Source: Treponema vincentii F0403
Lineage (GTDB): Bacteria; Spirochaetota; Spirochaetia; Treponematales; Treponemataceae
Assembly: GCF_000412995.1 (NCBI RefSeq)
Contig: NZ_KE332512.1
Location: forward strand, 492,697 to 556,696
Direction of reading: 5' to 3'
Length of the DNA stretch: 64,000 nucleotides
In this document: positions 1 to 8,629 of the stretch, in pieces
Layout of the letters: each line of letters begins with the position of its first letter
Position numbering within the stretch: the first letter of the stretch is position 1
Program-made: the position numbers and the translations under genes
Notes under the pieces: generated by a model
Told to the model about the DNA's origin: nothing
The model's input: the letters and a program-made list of their open reading frames with translations, nothing else
Database searches by the model: none

Positions 1-500
1 CACGTTAAGGGTCTTGAGCTGATTGGTGTTGCAGTCAAGCTCTTGCAAAGCGGTTAAGCCCGACACGTTAAGGGTCTTGAGCTGATTGCTTTGGCAGTCA
101 AGCTCTTGCAATGCGGTTAAGCCTGACACGTCAAGGGCGGTGAGCTTATTGAACCGGCAGTTAAGCTTTTGCAAGGCGGTACAGCCGTGCACGTGAAGGG
201 CGGTAAGCTCCTTATTGCTTTGGCAGTCAAGCTCTTTCAAAGCAGTTAAGTCCTGCACGTTAAGGGTGGTAAGCTTATTGCCTGTGCAGTTAAGCTTTTG
301 CAATGCGGTTAAGCCGTGCACGTTAAGCTCAGGTATCTGATTGCTTCTGCAGTTAAGCTCTTGCAAATCCTTTAAGCCTTGCACGTCAAGGGCGGTGAGC
401 TGGTTTTTGGCACAGTCAAGCTTTTGCAAGGCAGTGCATCCTGACACGTCAAGGGCAACCAGCGATCTATTGCTAGTGTCTTCTGAGCCTCTACAGTTAA
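1..500 (-). repeat. 63-bp tandem leucine-rich repeat units
   Basis: Units begin near 1, 64, 127, 190, 256, 319, 382 and 445. The spacing is 63 bp except one unit of 66 bp, and each encodes a 21-residue TpLRR. The array continues past the window start. Confidence 0.9.
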
Positions 501-2029
501 GCTCGGTGAGCTCTCCTATTAGGGCAATTTGTGTTCCCGCCACTTTTGCGGTCAGTGTGGTTTCCGCCTCGTTTGCAAGCTCGGTCTCGTTGCAGCCTTC
601 CACAGTTATGGGCTTGCCGTCAGCTGTCTTTGCCTTCACTTTCACGGTGTTTTTGCCTGCCTCAAGGGTGAGGAGGGCTTTTTTTGGCTCAAAGCTTACG
701 GTGACGGCGGCAGGCTTTGTTACAGTAAGCGTGTATTCTGTGTTTGTGCCTGCTTCGGCGATGGCTGTTCCGTCAAGCGTCCAACCCTTTACACGGTAAC
801 CAGTGTCCGGCGTTGCGGTAAAGGTTACGGTTTTGCCGTGCTCGACCTTGTCGCCCGAGTTGATTTCGGTTTCGCCGACCGTTGCTTTAAGCGTACCGCC
901 GACACCACCGTCTACGCCGAAGGTGATTGCATAAACCGGCGCCCACTGTGCGGTGTATGCGGCATTAGCTTTAGGAAAGAGAAACGGTGTAGGCGGTTCG
1001 GGAGACCATCCTTTAAAAGCGTAACCCTCTCGTTCGGGAGCGGGTGCGGGTGCGGTCAAGGCTGTTCCGTATTTGCCTGTTTTTATGATATCGGCCGTAT
1101 TGCCGCTGACATTGCCGCCTGCAAGTTTAAAGGTTACGTTCACCGTATTGCGCTCGTAATAGAGTTCTACGACGGTGCTGCTGTCAGCATTTATCGTACC
1201 TTCTGTCTGTACGGTGTTGTTTACTTTGGTAAGCGCAGACTTGTAGGTAAAGCCTGTGTAGTTTTTCGGCGTGTATGCAGCGTTTGTTCCGACCGTACCG
1301 TTTAAGTTTTCGGTTTCCGTCGGTTCTGCAGGATAGCCGCCTTCCGCTTTTTCCTGATAGTGTTTTACCGTATACGAAGCTCCGCCTGCAAGAAAGTTTA
1401 CCTTAACGGTTAGCGCTTTTGTTACGGTGCAGGTATAGGTGTTTGACGTGCTGCCTGTAACAACGGCGCCGTCTGCCTTCCATTCTTTTACCGTATAGCC
1501 TGCATCCGGCGTTGCCGTAAAGGTTACGGTTTTACCGTGCTCAACCTTGTTGCCCGAATTGATTTCGCTTCCGTCGACCGTCGCTTTCAGCGTGCCGTTC
1601 CCGCCGTCTACACTGAAGTTTACCGCGAACAATTCGGGCGGTAGCTTTTCAAAGCTCACTTTTACGGTTACCGCTTTCTCGATCTTAAGCGGATAGGAGT
1701 CGGAGGTATTGTTCTCTACGGCTTTGCCGTCAAGCGTCCAGCCCTTTACCTTGAATCCGGCAGTAGGCGTTGCGGTAAAGGTTACGGTTTTATTCGCTTC
1801 TACTTCGTTACCGCTCTTTATTTCTGTTTCACCTATCTTTGCGGTAAGGATACCCCCCCCCCCCCCCGTCTACGTTAAAGGTTACCTTGTACTTGGACGT
1901 TGCCGTTTGCACCGTCGGCTGTTTACAAGCGGTAAAAGCCATCGCTGCAAGCGTAAAAAATGCAGCTATGATGAGCGCCGCGGCTCCTCTCAAGGTGTGC
2001 GCCTTTTTGCCGATTCTACACTTTGTCAT
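1..2029 (-). CDS. TpLRR / InlB-repeat surface lipoprotein, frameshifted at a G15 tract (3' end outside window)
   Basis: Translation starts at ATG 2029, behind an AGGAG site. The product opens with a basic signal peptide ending in a spirochaetal lipobox (AMAFTAC), so it should be an exported lipoprotein. Three divergent InlB-type repeats follow (each with VDGG...TLKA and GKTVTFTATP..GY.VK.W), then a Listeria-Bacteroides-type repeat, then TpLRR leucine-rich repeats of 21 residues (pattern LTALQELDC.SNQLKTLNVSG) from about 500 down to the window edge. After a run of 15 G (1853-1867 on the plus strand as C) the signal-peptide frame stops within a few codons (..YPYRKDR). The remaining frame is open without a stop from 1852 to 1 and would be restored by 13 or 16 G. 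The gene as assembled is therefore off, or the tract is miscounted. Such LRR proteins act in adhesion in oral treponemes (family knowledge). Confidence 0.85.
1853..1867 (-). repeat. Homopolymer G15 tract inside the lipoprotein gene
   Basis: Fifteen consecutive C on the plus strand (G on the coding strand) lie in the glycine turn of the first InlB-like repeat. The sister repeats use mixed glycine codons at this place. The length is 0 mod 3, while the downstream frame needs 1 mod 3. Confidence 0.9.
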
Positions 2030-2048
2030 ATAAATCTCCTGTCTTTTT

Positions 2049-2130
2049 AATTTGTAATTGGTAATGTGTAATGTTTAATGTTTAATGTTTAATGGGTAAT
2101 TGATAATTACCAATTACAAATTACCCATTA
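2049..2130. repeat. AT-rich nested inverted repeats upstream of the LRR lipoprotein
   Basis: A perfect 17-bp inverted repeat (2049-2065 and 2106-2122) overlaps a second perfect 12-bp one (2090-2101 and 2119-2130). A TTTAATG direct repeat lies between the arms. It sits just upstream of the lipoprotein RBS and could form alternative structures in DNA or in a leader RNA. No clear promoter was seen in it. Confidence 0.7.
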
Positions 2131-2200
2131 TTAATTAACAATTATGATAGAAAAAATCTTCTTAATAAAGCAATTTTAATGAAAAAAGAACTCCGGTTGC

Positions 2201-2440
2201 TTAAAAAGAACCATGGTTACAGTAAAAGATCGTAAGGGCGGACACGGACTGCTGCGGCTGCACCGGAATCGAACCGGGCGCAATGACACCGGTGATCATT
2301 TTGATGATCGTCGTTTTTCCCGCTCCGTTCGACCCCAAAAAACCGAAAACCTCTCCGGTTTTCGCCTTAAAAGAGAGGTTATCAACCGCCTTTCCCGCCG
2401 ACCGGCCATACGTTTTTGAAACATTCCGTATCGTAGGCAT
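2201..2440 (-). pseudogene. Truncated ABC transporter ATPase (N-terminal stub)
   Basis: An ATG at 2440 behind a GGGTGG site opens a typical ABC ATPase start. It has the A-loop region MPTIRNVSKTYG and Walker A GSNGAGKTT at about residues 36-44, then IIKMITGVIAP. After about 55 residues the similarity ends in an unrelated tail (PGSIPVQPQQSV) and a stop at about 79 residues. Q-loop, signature, Walker B and H-loop are all missing, against a usual length of 230-300. No partner permease is adjacent. This is a remnant and is unlikely to be a functional ATPase. Confidence 0.75.
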
Positions 2441-2479
2441 CTTGCCACCCTGTACAAATTCTTAATTCTTAATTAAGAA

Positions 2480-3463
2480 TCACCCCCTCTCCCACCATTC
2501 GTCAAACATCGCCTTTGCCTCTTCCTGTAAGGCAGGCGTAACGCAGAGTTCCAACTGTTTGAGGTTATCGGCATAGTACATACGGCCGAGTTCCCGTACC
2601 GCTTCTCCTATCTCGCTGCCGATAGCGGGATGTTCATTCAAATAAGACAGAAGAATAGTAAAAACCGAAGAGGCGGAACACACCTTTTGCCATGCGGCAA
2701 GCTCGGTGATTTCCCTGCGGGACGTTACACCGGTGTTGATGCGATAGTTATAGATAGTATCGGGTATGCCGAAATACGTACCGGCATGTAAGGCGATAAA
2801 AAAATAGAGCAACAGGTCTTCCGCCATGGTGCAGTAGGTAAAGGGAATTTCTGTGTATGCTTTTTGAACAAGGGCGGTTTTAAAGAGCTTTCCGCATACA
2901 AAGCCGCTGTATCCGTTTTCAACAATAAACGCACGAAGGATTTTGTTGCCGGTCAAAATGCCCTCGTACACGTTTTGAGCCTTCTTATTAAAGGCTTCGA
3001 TCCGCGCTTCGGGCTCCCCTTCCGTACCGAATACGGCAATACTACCATGTATAATATCCGCACCGGACGCACAGGCTGCATCGTACAAGATACGGAGTGC
3101 ATCGGGCGGGAGCTCATCGTCGGGGTCGACAAAGATGAGGTGTTCGCCCGATACCGCATTTGTTGCCGTACGCCGCGCTTCAAGCGTCCCGAGGTTTTTG
3201 CTATGTTCCAAAAATACGAGCGGCAGTCCCCGCTCTTTAAACTGCTTGGCGTACGTTTTAATGATGCACCTGAGTTCTTTTGCGCCGGGACTGCCGTCGT
3301 TTACAATGACAGTTTCAAAAAGCGGCGCAGAGTCCTGCTGCAACACGCTGTCTAAAAACCGCCCGACAAGCCCCTCCGTCCCGTAAAGGGGAACACAGAG
3401 GCTTACGAGCGGCTTTTGCCGTGTCGCATGCCGAGAGCGTGCAGCACGAAGAATAAAGCTCAT
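2480..3463 (-). CDS. Family 2 glycosyltransferase
   Basis: The 327-residue protein opens its GT-A domain with PLVSLCVPLYGTEGLVGRFL and SVLQQ, followed by VIVNDGSPG and the metal-binding DPDDELP stretch (around residue 113). This is the standard GT2 pattern for transfer from a nucleotide sugar to a glycan or lipid. There is no transmembrane segment, so it should work at the cytoplasmic face. It begins 8 bp after the stop of the large lipoprotein gene on the same strand and is probably co-transcribed with it. The acceptor cannot be read from the sequence. Confidence 0.85.
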   Translation of the reverse strand: MSFILRAARSRHATRQKPLVSLCVPLYGTEGLVGRFLDSVLQQDSAPLFETVIVNDGSPGAKELRCIIKTYAKQFKERGLPLVFLEHSKNLGTLEARRTATNAVSGEHLIFVDPDDELPPDALRILYDAACASGADIIHGSIAVFGTEGEPEARIEAFNKKAQNVYEGILTGNKILRAFIVENGYSGFVCGKLFKTALVQKAYTEIPFTYCTMAEDLLLYFFIALHAGTYFGIPDTIYNYRINTGVTSRREITELAAWQKVCSASSVFTILLSYLNEHPAIGSEIGEAVRELGRMYYADNLKQLELCVTPALQEEAKAMFDEWWERG

Positions 3464-3471
3464 CGTACGGT

Positions 3472-6006
3472 TTAGTTCCAGAAAAAACCGGAACTGGTAA
3501 GAGTTTTAGAAAATGTACCGCCCGATTCTTTGTCCTCTCCGAATACCATGTCTTTTAAATTGAATTCCACAATCCTGTCACTATTGTCCCCATTCATGCT
3601 GTTGACTCCATCACCCCATGCGCTATCCGAAGCGATGATGCACTTGATCCGTTCTTGTTCATCGTATTTTACGGCAATAAAGCGGTAAAAGCCGTAGCCG
3701 ATTCCAGCTCCAGCTGGTTTTTCTTTTGTAACTAAAGGCTCGTTAGGCAATGCCTCCTTCGTATCACCGATTCCATACAGTTTACTGCTGTGTTTAAAGA
3801 CATCCGTAAAATACCTACCAATATACAGTTTCCATTCCCGATGCAGCTTTGATGAAATACCGTACAACTTACCGTTACCTATCTGCAAACCGTTAATTGT
3901 CTCTTGATATTGATGACAGGGAGTATTAGGCTCATGATTCAGATCCAGAGAGGGGGCAGGGATCGGAATCGGCGGATTTGCCGTATTGGTATACGAAACG
4001 GCATTATCGACAAGCGTAATTTCACTATCGTGACCTCCATCTGCTTTTTTGTATTTTTGTACCTTCAGCCGGTATTTATCAATTGTACCGTCCTTGTATT
4101 TTTCTTGTACGGCAACAAATAACCCGTCCTTGTTTGCGGCAAGCGCGGTAACTTCTTCACGACTTGTCGGTACTGTGATGCTGTAAGCAGTATCAGACTC
4201 GGCACTCGTAAAACTTTCATGACTGGTGTGCCCCCATTTAAACCTTTTTACGGTGTGCGGACTACTATTGGTATCTGTATAATACAAATAGTTTTTCCCG
4301 TCGGAAATATCCGCCGCAATCGCAGAAATAGTATGGGGTGTGTTTAAGTCCAAATTTTGAACCGAAATAGTATCGTACGAACCGTCTTCTTTCAGTGCAA
4401 AACGTCTAACCTTGTAAGCTGAACTGTCTTTCCACAGTATATACAGATTACCGTCTTGGTCATAGCAGAAAACATCGGTAGGTTTATTCGAAGAGTCGGC
4501 TTCAAAAAGTTGATTCGCTTCGGACACGTCGGAAAATTTTTCCTTTCCCGTCTCGCTTATCCAATAATTCATACCACCATTGGAGCCTTTTTCCCACAAC
4601 AGTATTTTCGTGTTGGGCTTCTTGTATTCAAACTCTGCGTACCATGTCGCATTCGTATCGCTGAAGGTCAGGTTGCCCTCTTTGCGGTTAAACGCTGCAA
4701 TGCGGTTCTTATTACCGCTGACTCGCCAGTTTTCGTTGAGATATTCGATATTTGCACCGTCGTCGGCAATGTAGATGTTCTCTTCATCGCTGCCGATAAA
4801 ACCAATCGGATTGGAAAAATACCGTGCATTAAAAGCGATGGCGTTTTCAGTTGAAGCGACCGGATTAAGCCCCACCTTGGTTTTCTCGGTAAGCGCACTG
4901 CCGGAATATGTATAATGGACAAGCTGCCCTTGTGCATACATCTTTCCGTTACGCAATTCTTGCTCTTTAAGCAGGCAGTACACCCCATCCTCGTCAGCAA
5001 ATAGACCGATACACTTGGTGCTATTATTGCCAAAAGAAGGAGCTGTGCGAAGCTTTTGAAGCGGCTTCGTATCCATTTTTGTCAGCGCCAATACAGGCCC
5101 CGACAGGTCAGCCTTACAAGCCATCACATGAAGGGGTTCGGAGCCTGTCTTTGTTACCGCTAAGTACACTATACCATTATATGCTGCAACAGCATGGATA
5201 TCAGATACGGCAGAATCAATCCGTGCTATAGAATCAGGAAGTAAAGGAACAAAACTGTTTTCTTTATTAGTGTAATAAATTTTCCATCCCAATGATGTTC
5301 TTGCCACAAGGAACAACGTATCCGTTTTTGTATCAACCGCAATATCAGTACAGTGGAGAACAGCCGTTAACAATGCTGCGCCGGGAAATGAAGTATCTTC
5401 CTTCCCCTCTACATCAAAGCGTTTAAAATGACGAACGGAAAATCTATCTTGATAAAAAAGGTATAGTCTGCCGATACTATCCCGTGCAGTAAGCGGTTTT
5501 GCGCTGTTATTGATCAGAATTCCGTCGAGCAGTTTTTTACCGTTTTTCATGCTTAAGGACACGATATTACTCCCCGAAGTGTGTGTCCCCGTAATAGAGA
5601 ACAGCAGATTGGCAACATCTTTCGGCGCTTTGGAAAGCTTTACGGCAACGGTATTGGTTCCTGCCGTAACGGTGTGCTCTTTTGTACCGCGCCATTCGCC
5701 TGCATCGGCTTTTACAACAACCTTTATATTGATCTTCTTTCCGATATCAAGCGTCAATGTAATCGGCGTTGCCCCCGAAGCTTTCTTCAGCTCAGTTCCG
5801 TCCTCGCCGGTAACGGTGATAGTAGTATTAGATCCATCAAAAACAGGCATTCCCTCGGCATTCACGGCTCGGCTTGCTCCATTATCGATGACAATCCTTA
5901 CCGTGCCGGTACCCTGTCCGGCTGTCAGACTCTGGTTACAGGCCGTAAAGATAATGCCCAGCGCTGCAAACAGAATACTTACAGAGATTAAACGCAGTGT
6001 TTTCAT
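3472..6006 (-). CDS. Large lipoprotein of unknown function (844 aa)
   Basis: The N-terminus is a signal peptide with the lipobox IIFTAC (Cys about 23), so the protein is exported and lipidated. Residues about 35-130 carry a bacterial Ig-like or DUF-type stretch (VRIVIDNGASRAV, ITVTGEDGTELKK) seen in many treponemal surface lipoproteins. The rest is a long beta-rich region with repeated strand pairs such as GRLYLFYQD, DGVYCLLKE, ENIYIADDG, GNLYILWKD and NYLYYTDTN. That looks like a beta-propeller of NHL or six-bladed type. An AAGGAGG site precedes ATG 6006. The glycosyltransferase gene follows 8 bp downstream. The function is unknown; a surface or periplasmic binding role is inference. Confidence 0.75.
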   Translation of the reverse strand: MKTLRLISVSILFAALGIIFTACNQSLTAGQGTGTVRIVIDNGASRAVNAEGMPVFDGSNTTITVTGEDGTELKKASGATPITLTLDIGKKINIKVVVKADAGEWRGTKEHTVTAGTNTVAVKLSKAPKDVANLLFSITGTHTSGSNIVSLSMKNGKKLLDGILINNSAKPLTARDSIGRLYLFYQDRFSVRHFKRFDVEGKEDTSFPGAALLTAVLHCTDIAVDTKTDTLFLVARTSLGWKIYYTNKENSFVPLLPDSIARIDSAVSDIHAVAAYNGIVYLAVTKTGSEPLHVMACKADLSGPVLALTKMDTKPLQKLRTAPSFGNNSTKCIGLFADEDGVYCLLKEQELRNGKMYAQGQLVHYTYSGSALTEKTKVGLNPVASTENAIAFNARYFSNPIGFIGSDEENIYIADDGANIEYLNENWRVSGNKNRIAAFNRKEGNLTFSDTNATWYAEFEYKKPNTKILLWEKGSNGGMNYWISETGKEKFSDVSEANQLFEADSSNKPTDVFCYDQDGNLYILWKDSSAYKVRRFALKEDGSYDTISVQNLDLNTPHTISAIAADISDGKNYLYYTDTNSSPHTVKRFKWGHTSHESFTSAESDTAYSITVPTSREEVTALAANKDGLFVAVQEKYKDGTIDKYRLKVQKYKKADGGHDSEITLVDNAVSYTNTANPPIPIPAPSLDLNHEPNTPCHQYQETINGLQIGNGKLYGISSKLHREWKLYIGRYFTDVFKHSSKLYGIGDTKEALPNEPLVTKEKPAGAGIGYGFYRFIAVKYDEQERIKCIIASDSAWGDGVNSMNGDNSDRIVEFNLKDMVFGEDKESGGTFSKTLTSSGFFWN

Positions 6007-6246
6007 ATCCTTCCTCCTTAGTAACTATCAGCTATGCTGATGAGGGATGGCAAAAAAGTAACCACCTTTTGAGACATCCCCATTCCCTACAAACAAGAGT
6101 CCCAATTCATTCACTATCTTGTTAACCAATCACATTTTACCGGTTTATTCAAATGCAGTATAGGGCATCTTTGCTGAAAATTCGATTTTGCCGAAGGGAG
6201 TAACTAATTCATAATTATGGATTAATGCGTTTACCCAGCGGTTATG
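6007..6246. other. Intergenic region, no gene seen
   Basis: These 240 bp separate the large lipoprotein start from the stop of the threonine-synthase-like gene, both on the minus strand. I see no convincing ORF, RNA gene or hairpin with a T run. The lipoprotein promoter should lie here but no clean -35/-10 pair was found. Confidence 0.5.
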
Positions 6247-7608
6247 TTAGATGAGGGATAAAAGCCAATCTTTTAGTTCTTGCACTGACGAGCATTCGAG
6301 TATCGGCTTATCGGCCGTTTGCTGGTTATATTCAAAACGGTGAGGTACCGAAGGATATATCCCTGTTGCCGTTCTTACCATTTCGGAATGGAAAGCGGGG
6401 TGGCTTATTTCAGGTATAATCGTAATACAGGAATGCACGGCAGAATCATCGGATAGCCAGCCGGGCAACGACCCGCTATGCAAACAAAAATTTTCGATAG
6501 TTTCCGCTATTGCAGTTTCCGTAAAACCGTTCCGCACCGCCCCCCAAGCATACCACACAGCCGCAACATCGGGACTGACAACATACCCCGTCCGTTCTTT
6601 ACAGTCTCTCATCGCTTCTACAATAGAATCTTGATTTAATCGGAACAAAGCAATTTCCGGTATGCATTCCTCCGTATTGCCCTGTGTATACAGCATTTTC
6701 ACGCGGGTGCATTCTTCTTCGTAATCTATCTGCGGATCATTGCAGAAAAAGTCGGCCGTTGCTATAAAACCGTTTATCGGCGCACCCATTTTCTTTGCGA
6801 GCACGGCAGCGCTGACGGCATTCGGCTGCTTCAACGGAGTACCGATAATAAGCTGAGGCTGTTCAATATTGTTATCATAACCGGCTCGCGAAAGTACCGT
6901 CAATACGGCATACAGACAGCAGCAAACTTGCGATAATAAATAAGTTGTCTGAGCCGGATGAGGAATAAACAGTTCCATAGAACCGCTCATATCAGCATCT
7001 TCGGTTATTTCCGCGATGATTGCCTTGCAGTCATCCAAAGAACCATTGACATTAAAGATATGAATATTTTCCGGAAGCGAAATAAATTGCTGTTTTATCA
7101 TATCCTGAACATCATCTTTCGGATATAAAAAAGTAGCATGAATATCTTCAAACTCGGAAAATGCTTTTGCAAGCGAAAGTGTTTCCAGCTCGCTGCCGGC
7201 AAAAAGAATATGCATCGGGAGCTCGCTGTGCCGGCAGAAATAGTCGATGAGCAGTGCAGTAAACCTCGCCCCAAAATCGGCATAGGAGCCGCCGTCTCCG
7301 TGTGTAAGCTCAACGATATAAGTACGCGGGTCAATGGGAAATACCGGCACCTTGAAAGGGAAAGCACGTGCAATAAGGGTATATAAATCGGATTCGGAAA
7401 TAGCATCCTGCAAGAATGAGCGGAACACTTCAAATGCAACATCACGAAATGACGGCGGAGGATCTTTATATATCAGCGAATCGGGTAAGGACGGTATCTG
7501 TTGCGGAATATAATATCCCCCCTCCGTACCGTTTACTCTCAGAACCTTTTCTAAGGGAATGCATACGGACGGATCATGCACATTATAAAAAGGTATAGAC
7601 GATTGCAT
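6247..7608 (-). CDS. Threonine synthase-like protein lacking the PLP lysine (probable pseudoenzyme)
   Basis: The 453-residue protein follows the threonine synthase layout: an early GGYYIPQQIPSLP stretch, the active-site region ELTHGDGGSYADFGARF at about residues 123-139, and AKKMGAPINGFIATA near residue 270. In true ThrC the active-site motif reads HGPT.AFKDFG, whose Lys binds PLP; here that position is Ala. The phosphate-binding GNFG loop is also absent (GTPLKQPNAV is found instead). The fold is probably kept but PLP catalysis is not expected. The gene is divergent from radC, whose start is 82 bp away, and no other threonine gene is nearby. A binding or regulatory role is inference. Confidence 0.7.
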   Translation of the reverse strand: MQSSIPFYNVHDPSVCIPLEKVLRVNGTEGGYYIPQQIPSLPDSLIYKDPPPSFRDVAFEVFRSFLQDAISESDLYTLIARAFPFKVPVFPIDPRTYIVELTHGDGGSYADFGARFTALLIDYFCRHSELPMHILFAGSELETLSLAKAFSEFEDIHATFLYPKDDVQDMIKQQFISLPENIHIFNVNGSLDDCKAIIAEITEDADMSGSMELFIPHPAQTTYLLSQVCCCLYAVLTVLSRAGYDNNIEQPQLIIGTPLKQPNAVSAAVLAKKMGAPINGFIATADFFCNDPQIDYEEECTRVKMLYTQGNTEECIPEIALFRLNQDSIVEAMRDCKERTGYVVSPDVAAVWYAWGAVRNGFTETAIAETIENFCLHSGSLPGWLSDDSAVHSCITIIPEISHPAFHSEMVRTATGIYPSVPHRFEYNQQTADKPILECSSVQELKDWLLSLI

Positions 7609-7690
7609 ATCTATTTATAGCATAGATATACGGCGCATTCAATTATATACTGCATATTTTTTCTTATTTTTCCTGCCAAAAGGGCTGCTC

Positions 7691-8377
7691 GTGCGCTATA
7701 TATCATGTATGACTGTAAATCAAAATATGAAGGAAAAACCGAATATACGGGAACGTCTTTTAAAGTATGGGGCGGAAAAGCTGAGCGATGTCGATTTGCT
7801 TGCCGTTCTCCTGCATACCGGTATTGCGAATAAGCCGGTAACAAAACTGGCGGAAGAAATTATCCGGCATATCGATACTCGCAAAGCGGAAAGCATTGAA
7901 GCGGCATTACAGACCGTTAACGGAATAGGAGAAGCAAAGCTGTCAACTATTCTTGCGGCATTCGAGCTTGGAAGGCGGTATTACGGTGTTGGGGGTGAAA
8001 AAATCCGCCACCCGTGTGATATTGTCCCCTTCTTGCGGCACTATTCGGTTCGTAAGCAAGAGCAGTTTATCTGCACCTCGCTAAACGGCGCACACGAAAT
8101 TTCGGCAATCCGCGTAGTGTCGGTCGGGACGCTGACGCATACGCTCGTTCATCCGCGAGAGGTATTTGCCGACCCGCTTGCCGACAGAGCCGCCGCAGTT
8201 ATTATTGCGCATAACCATCCGTCCGGCAGTTTGGAACCGTCGGCAGAGGACTTAACGCTTACGAGGAGACTTTATCAGGCAGGTAATCTTTTGGGAATTG
8301 AGGTGTTGGATCATATCATTCTGTCGCCGAACGGCGAGTATCTGAGTTTTATTGAATCCGGCTTTCCGCTCGGGTAA
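7691..8377 (+). CDS. radC: RadC-like JAB/MPN domain protein
   Basis: The 228-residue protein has the RadC arrangement. A helix-hairpin-helix-like N-terminus (LLKYGAEKLSDVDLLAVLL, VNGIGEAKL) is followed by the metallo-JAB domain with AHNHPSGSLEPSAED, the HxHx(7)SxxD zinc site. The GTG at 7691 has an AAAAGGG site 6-7 bp upstream and was chosen; ATG 7709 and 7727 are alternatives with weaker sites. The family is widely annotated as DNA repair, but its biochemical role is unsettled. The stop codon lies inside the left arm of intergenic palindrome copy 1. Confidence 0.88.
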   Translation: MRYISCMTVNQNMKEKPNIRERLLKYGAEKLSDVDLLAVLLHTGIANKPVTKLAEEIIRHIDTRKAESIEAALQTVNGIGEAKLSTILAAFELGRRYYGVGGEKIRHPCDIVPFLRHYSVRKQEQFICTSLNGAHEISAIRVVSVGTLTHTLVHPREVFADPLADRAAAVIIAHNHPSGSLEPSAEDLTLTRRLYQAGNLLGIEVLDHIILSPNGEYLSFIESGFPLG

Positions 8378-8585
8378 TCGCATCAGATGAATTTTTGAAT
8401 ATCCCCGCAAAATAAAGAGACTATTCGCCCAGAGTTGAACCTCTTCGCGGTTCAAATGGTCTCATAGTCTTTTTATTTTGCGATTCTGATGTATAATTAT
8501 CTGATACGATTACCCTTTCTATAAAAAAATGCAGGGAATTTTAAGAAAAATTTCCTGCAAAAGGAAGGTAATCGCACAAAGTTTT
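8372..8585. repeat. Modular palindrome, copy 1 (radC 3' end)
   Basis: Module A has outer arms at 8372-8388 and 8499-8515 (GGGTAATCGCATCAGAT and its complement, one mismatch). Its inner arms are 8406-8424 and 8464-8482 (one mismatch), around a core hairpin GAACC...GGTTC followed by TCAAATGG. Module B is a hairpin at 8531-8558 (GCAGG..AATTT / AAATTTCCTGC), followed by AAAAGGAAGGTAATCGC. The left arm includes the radC stop. It lies between convergent genes and has no strong T run, so it is not a plain terminator. Confidence 0.85.
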
Positions 8586-8629
8586 GTTGAAACAGGCCCT
8601 ATCCATTTTTGAAAAACTACGCAATTTGC

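Noticed and set aside
1-500. Regular DNA repeats resembling a CRISPR array
   Set aside because: The units are contiguous 63-bp coding repeats without unique spacers and translate as TpLRRs.
2250-2285. tRNA T-arm-like sequence (GGTTCGATTCC) on the minus strand
   Set aside because: It is read as part of the ABC stub. No acceptor, D or anticodon arm can be built around it; not reported as tRNA or att site.
8372-8515. Palindromes as simple rho-independent terminators
   Set aside because: Arms are long, nested and interrupted, and lack a T run. Copy 2 lies upstream of both its neighbours.
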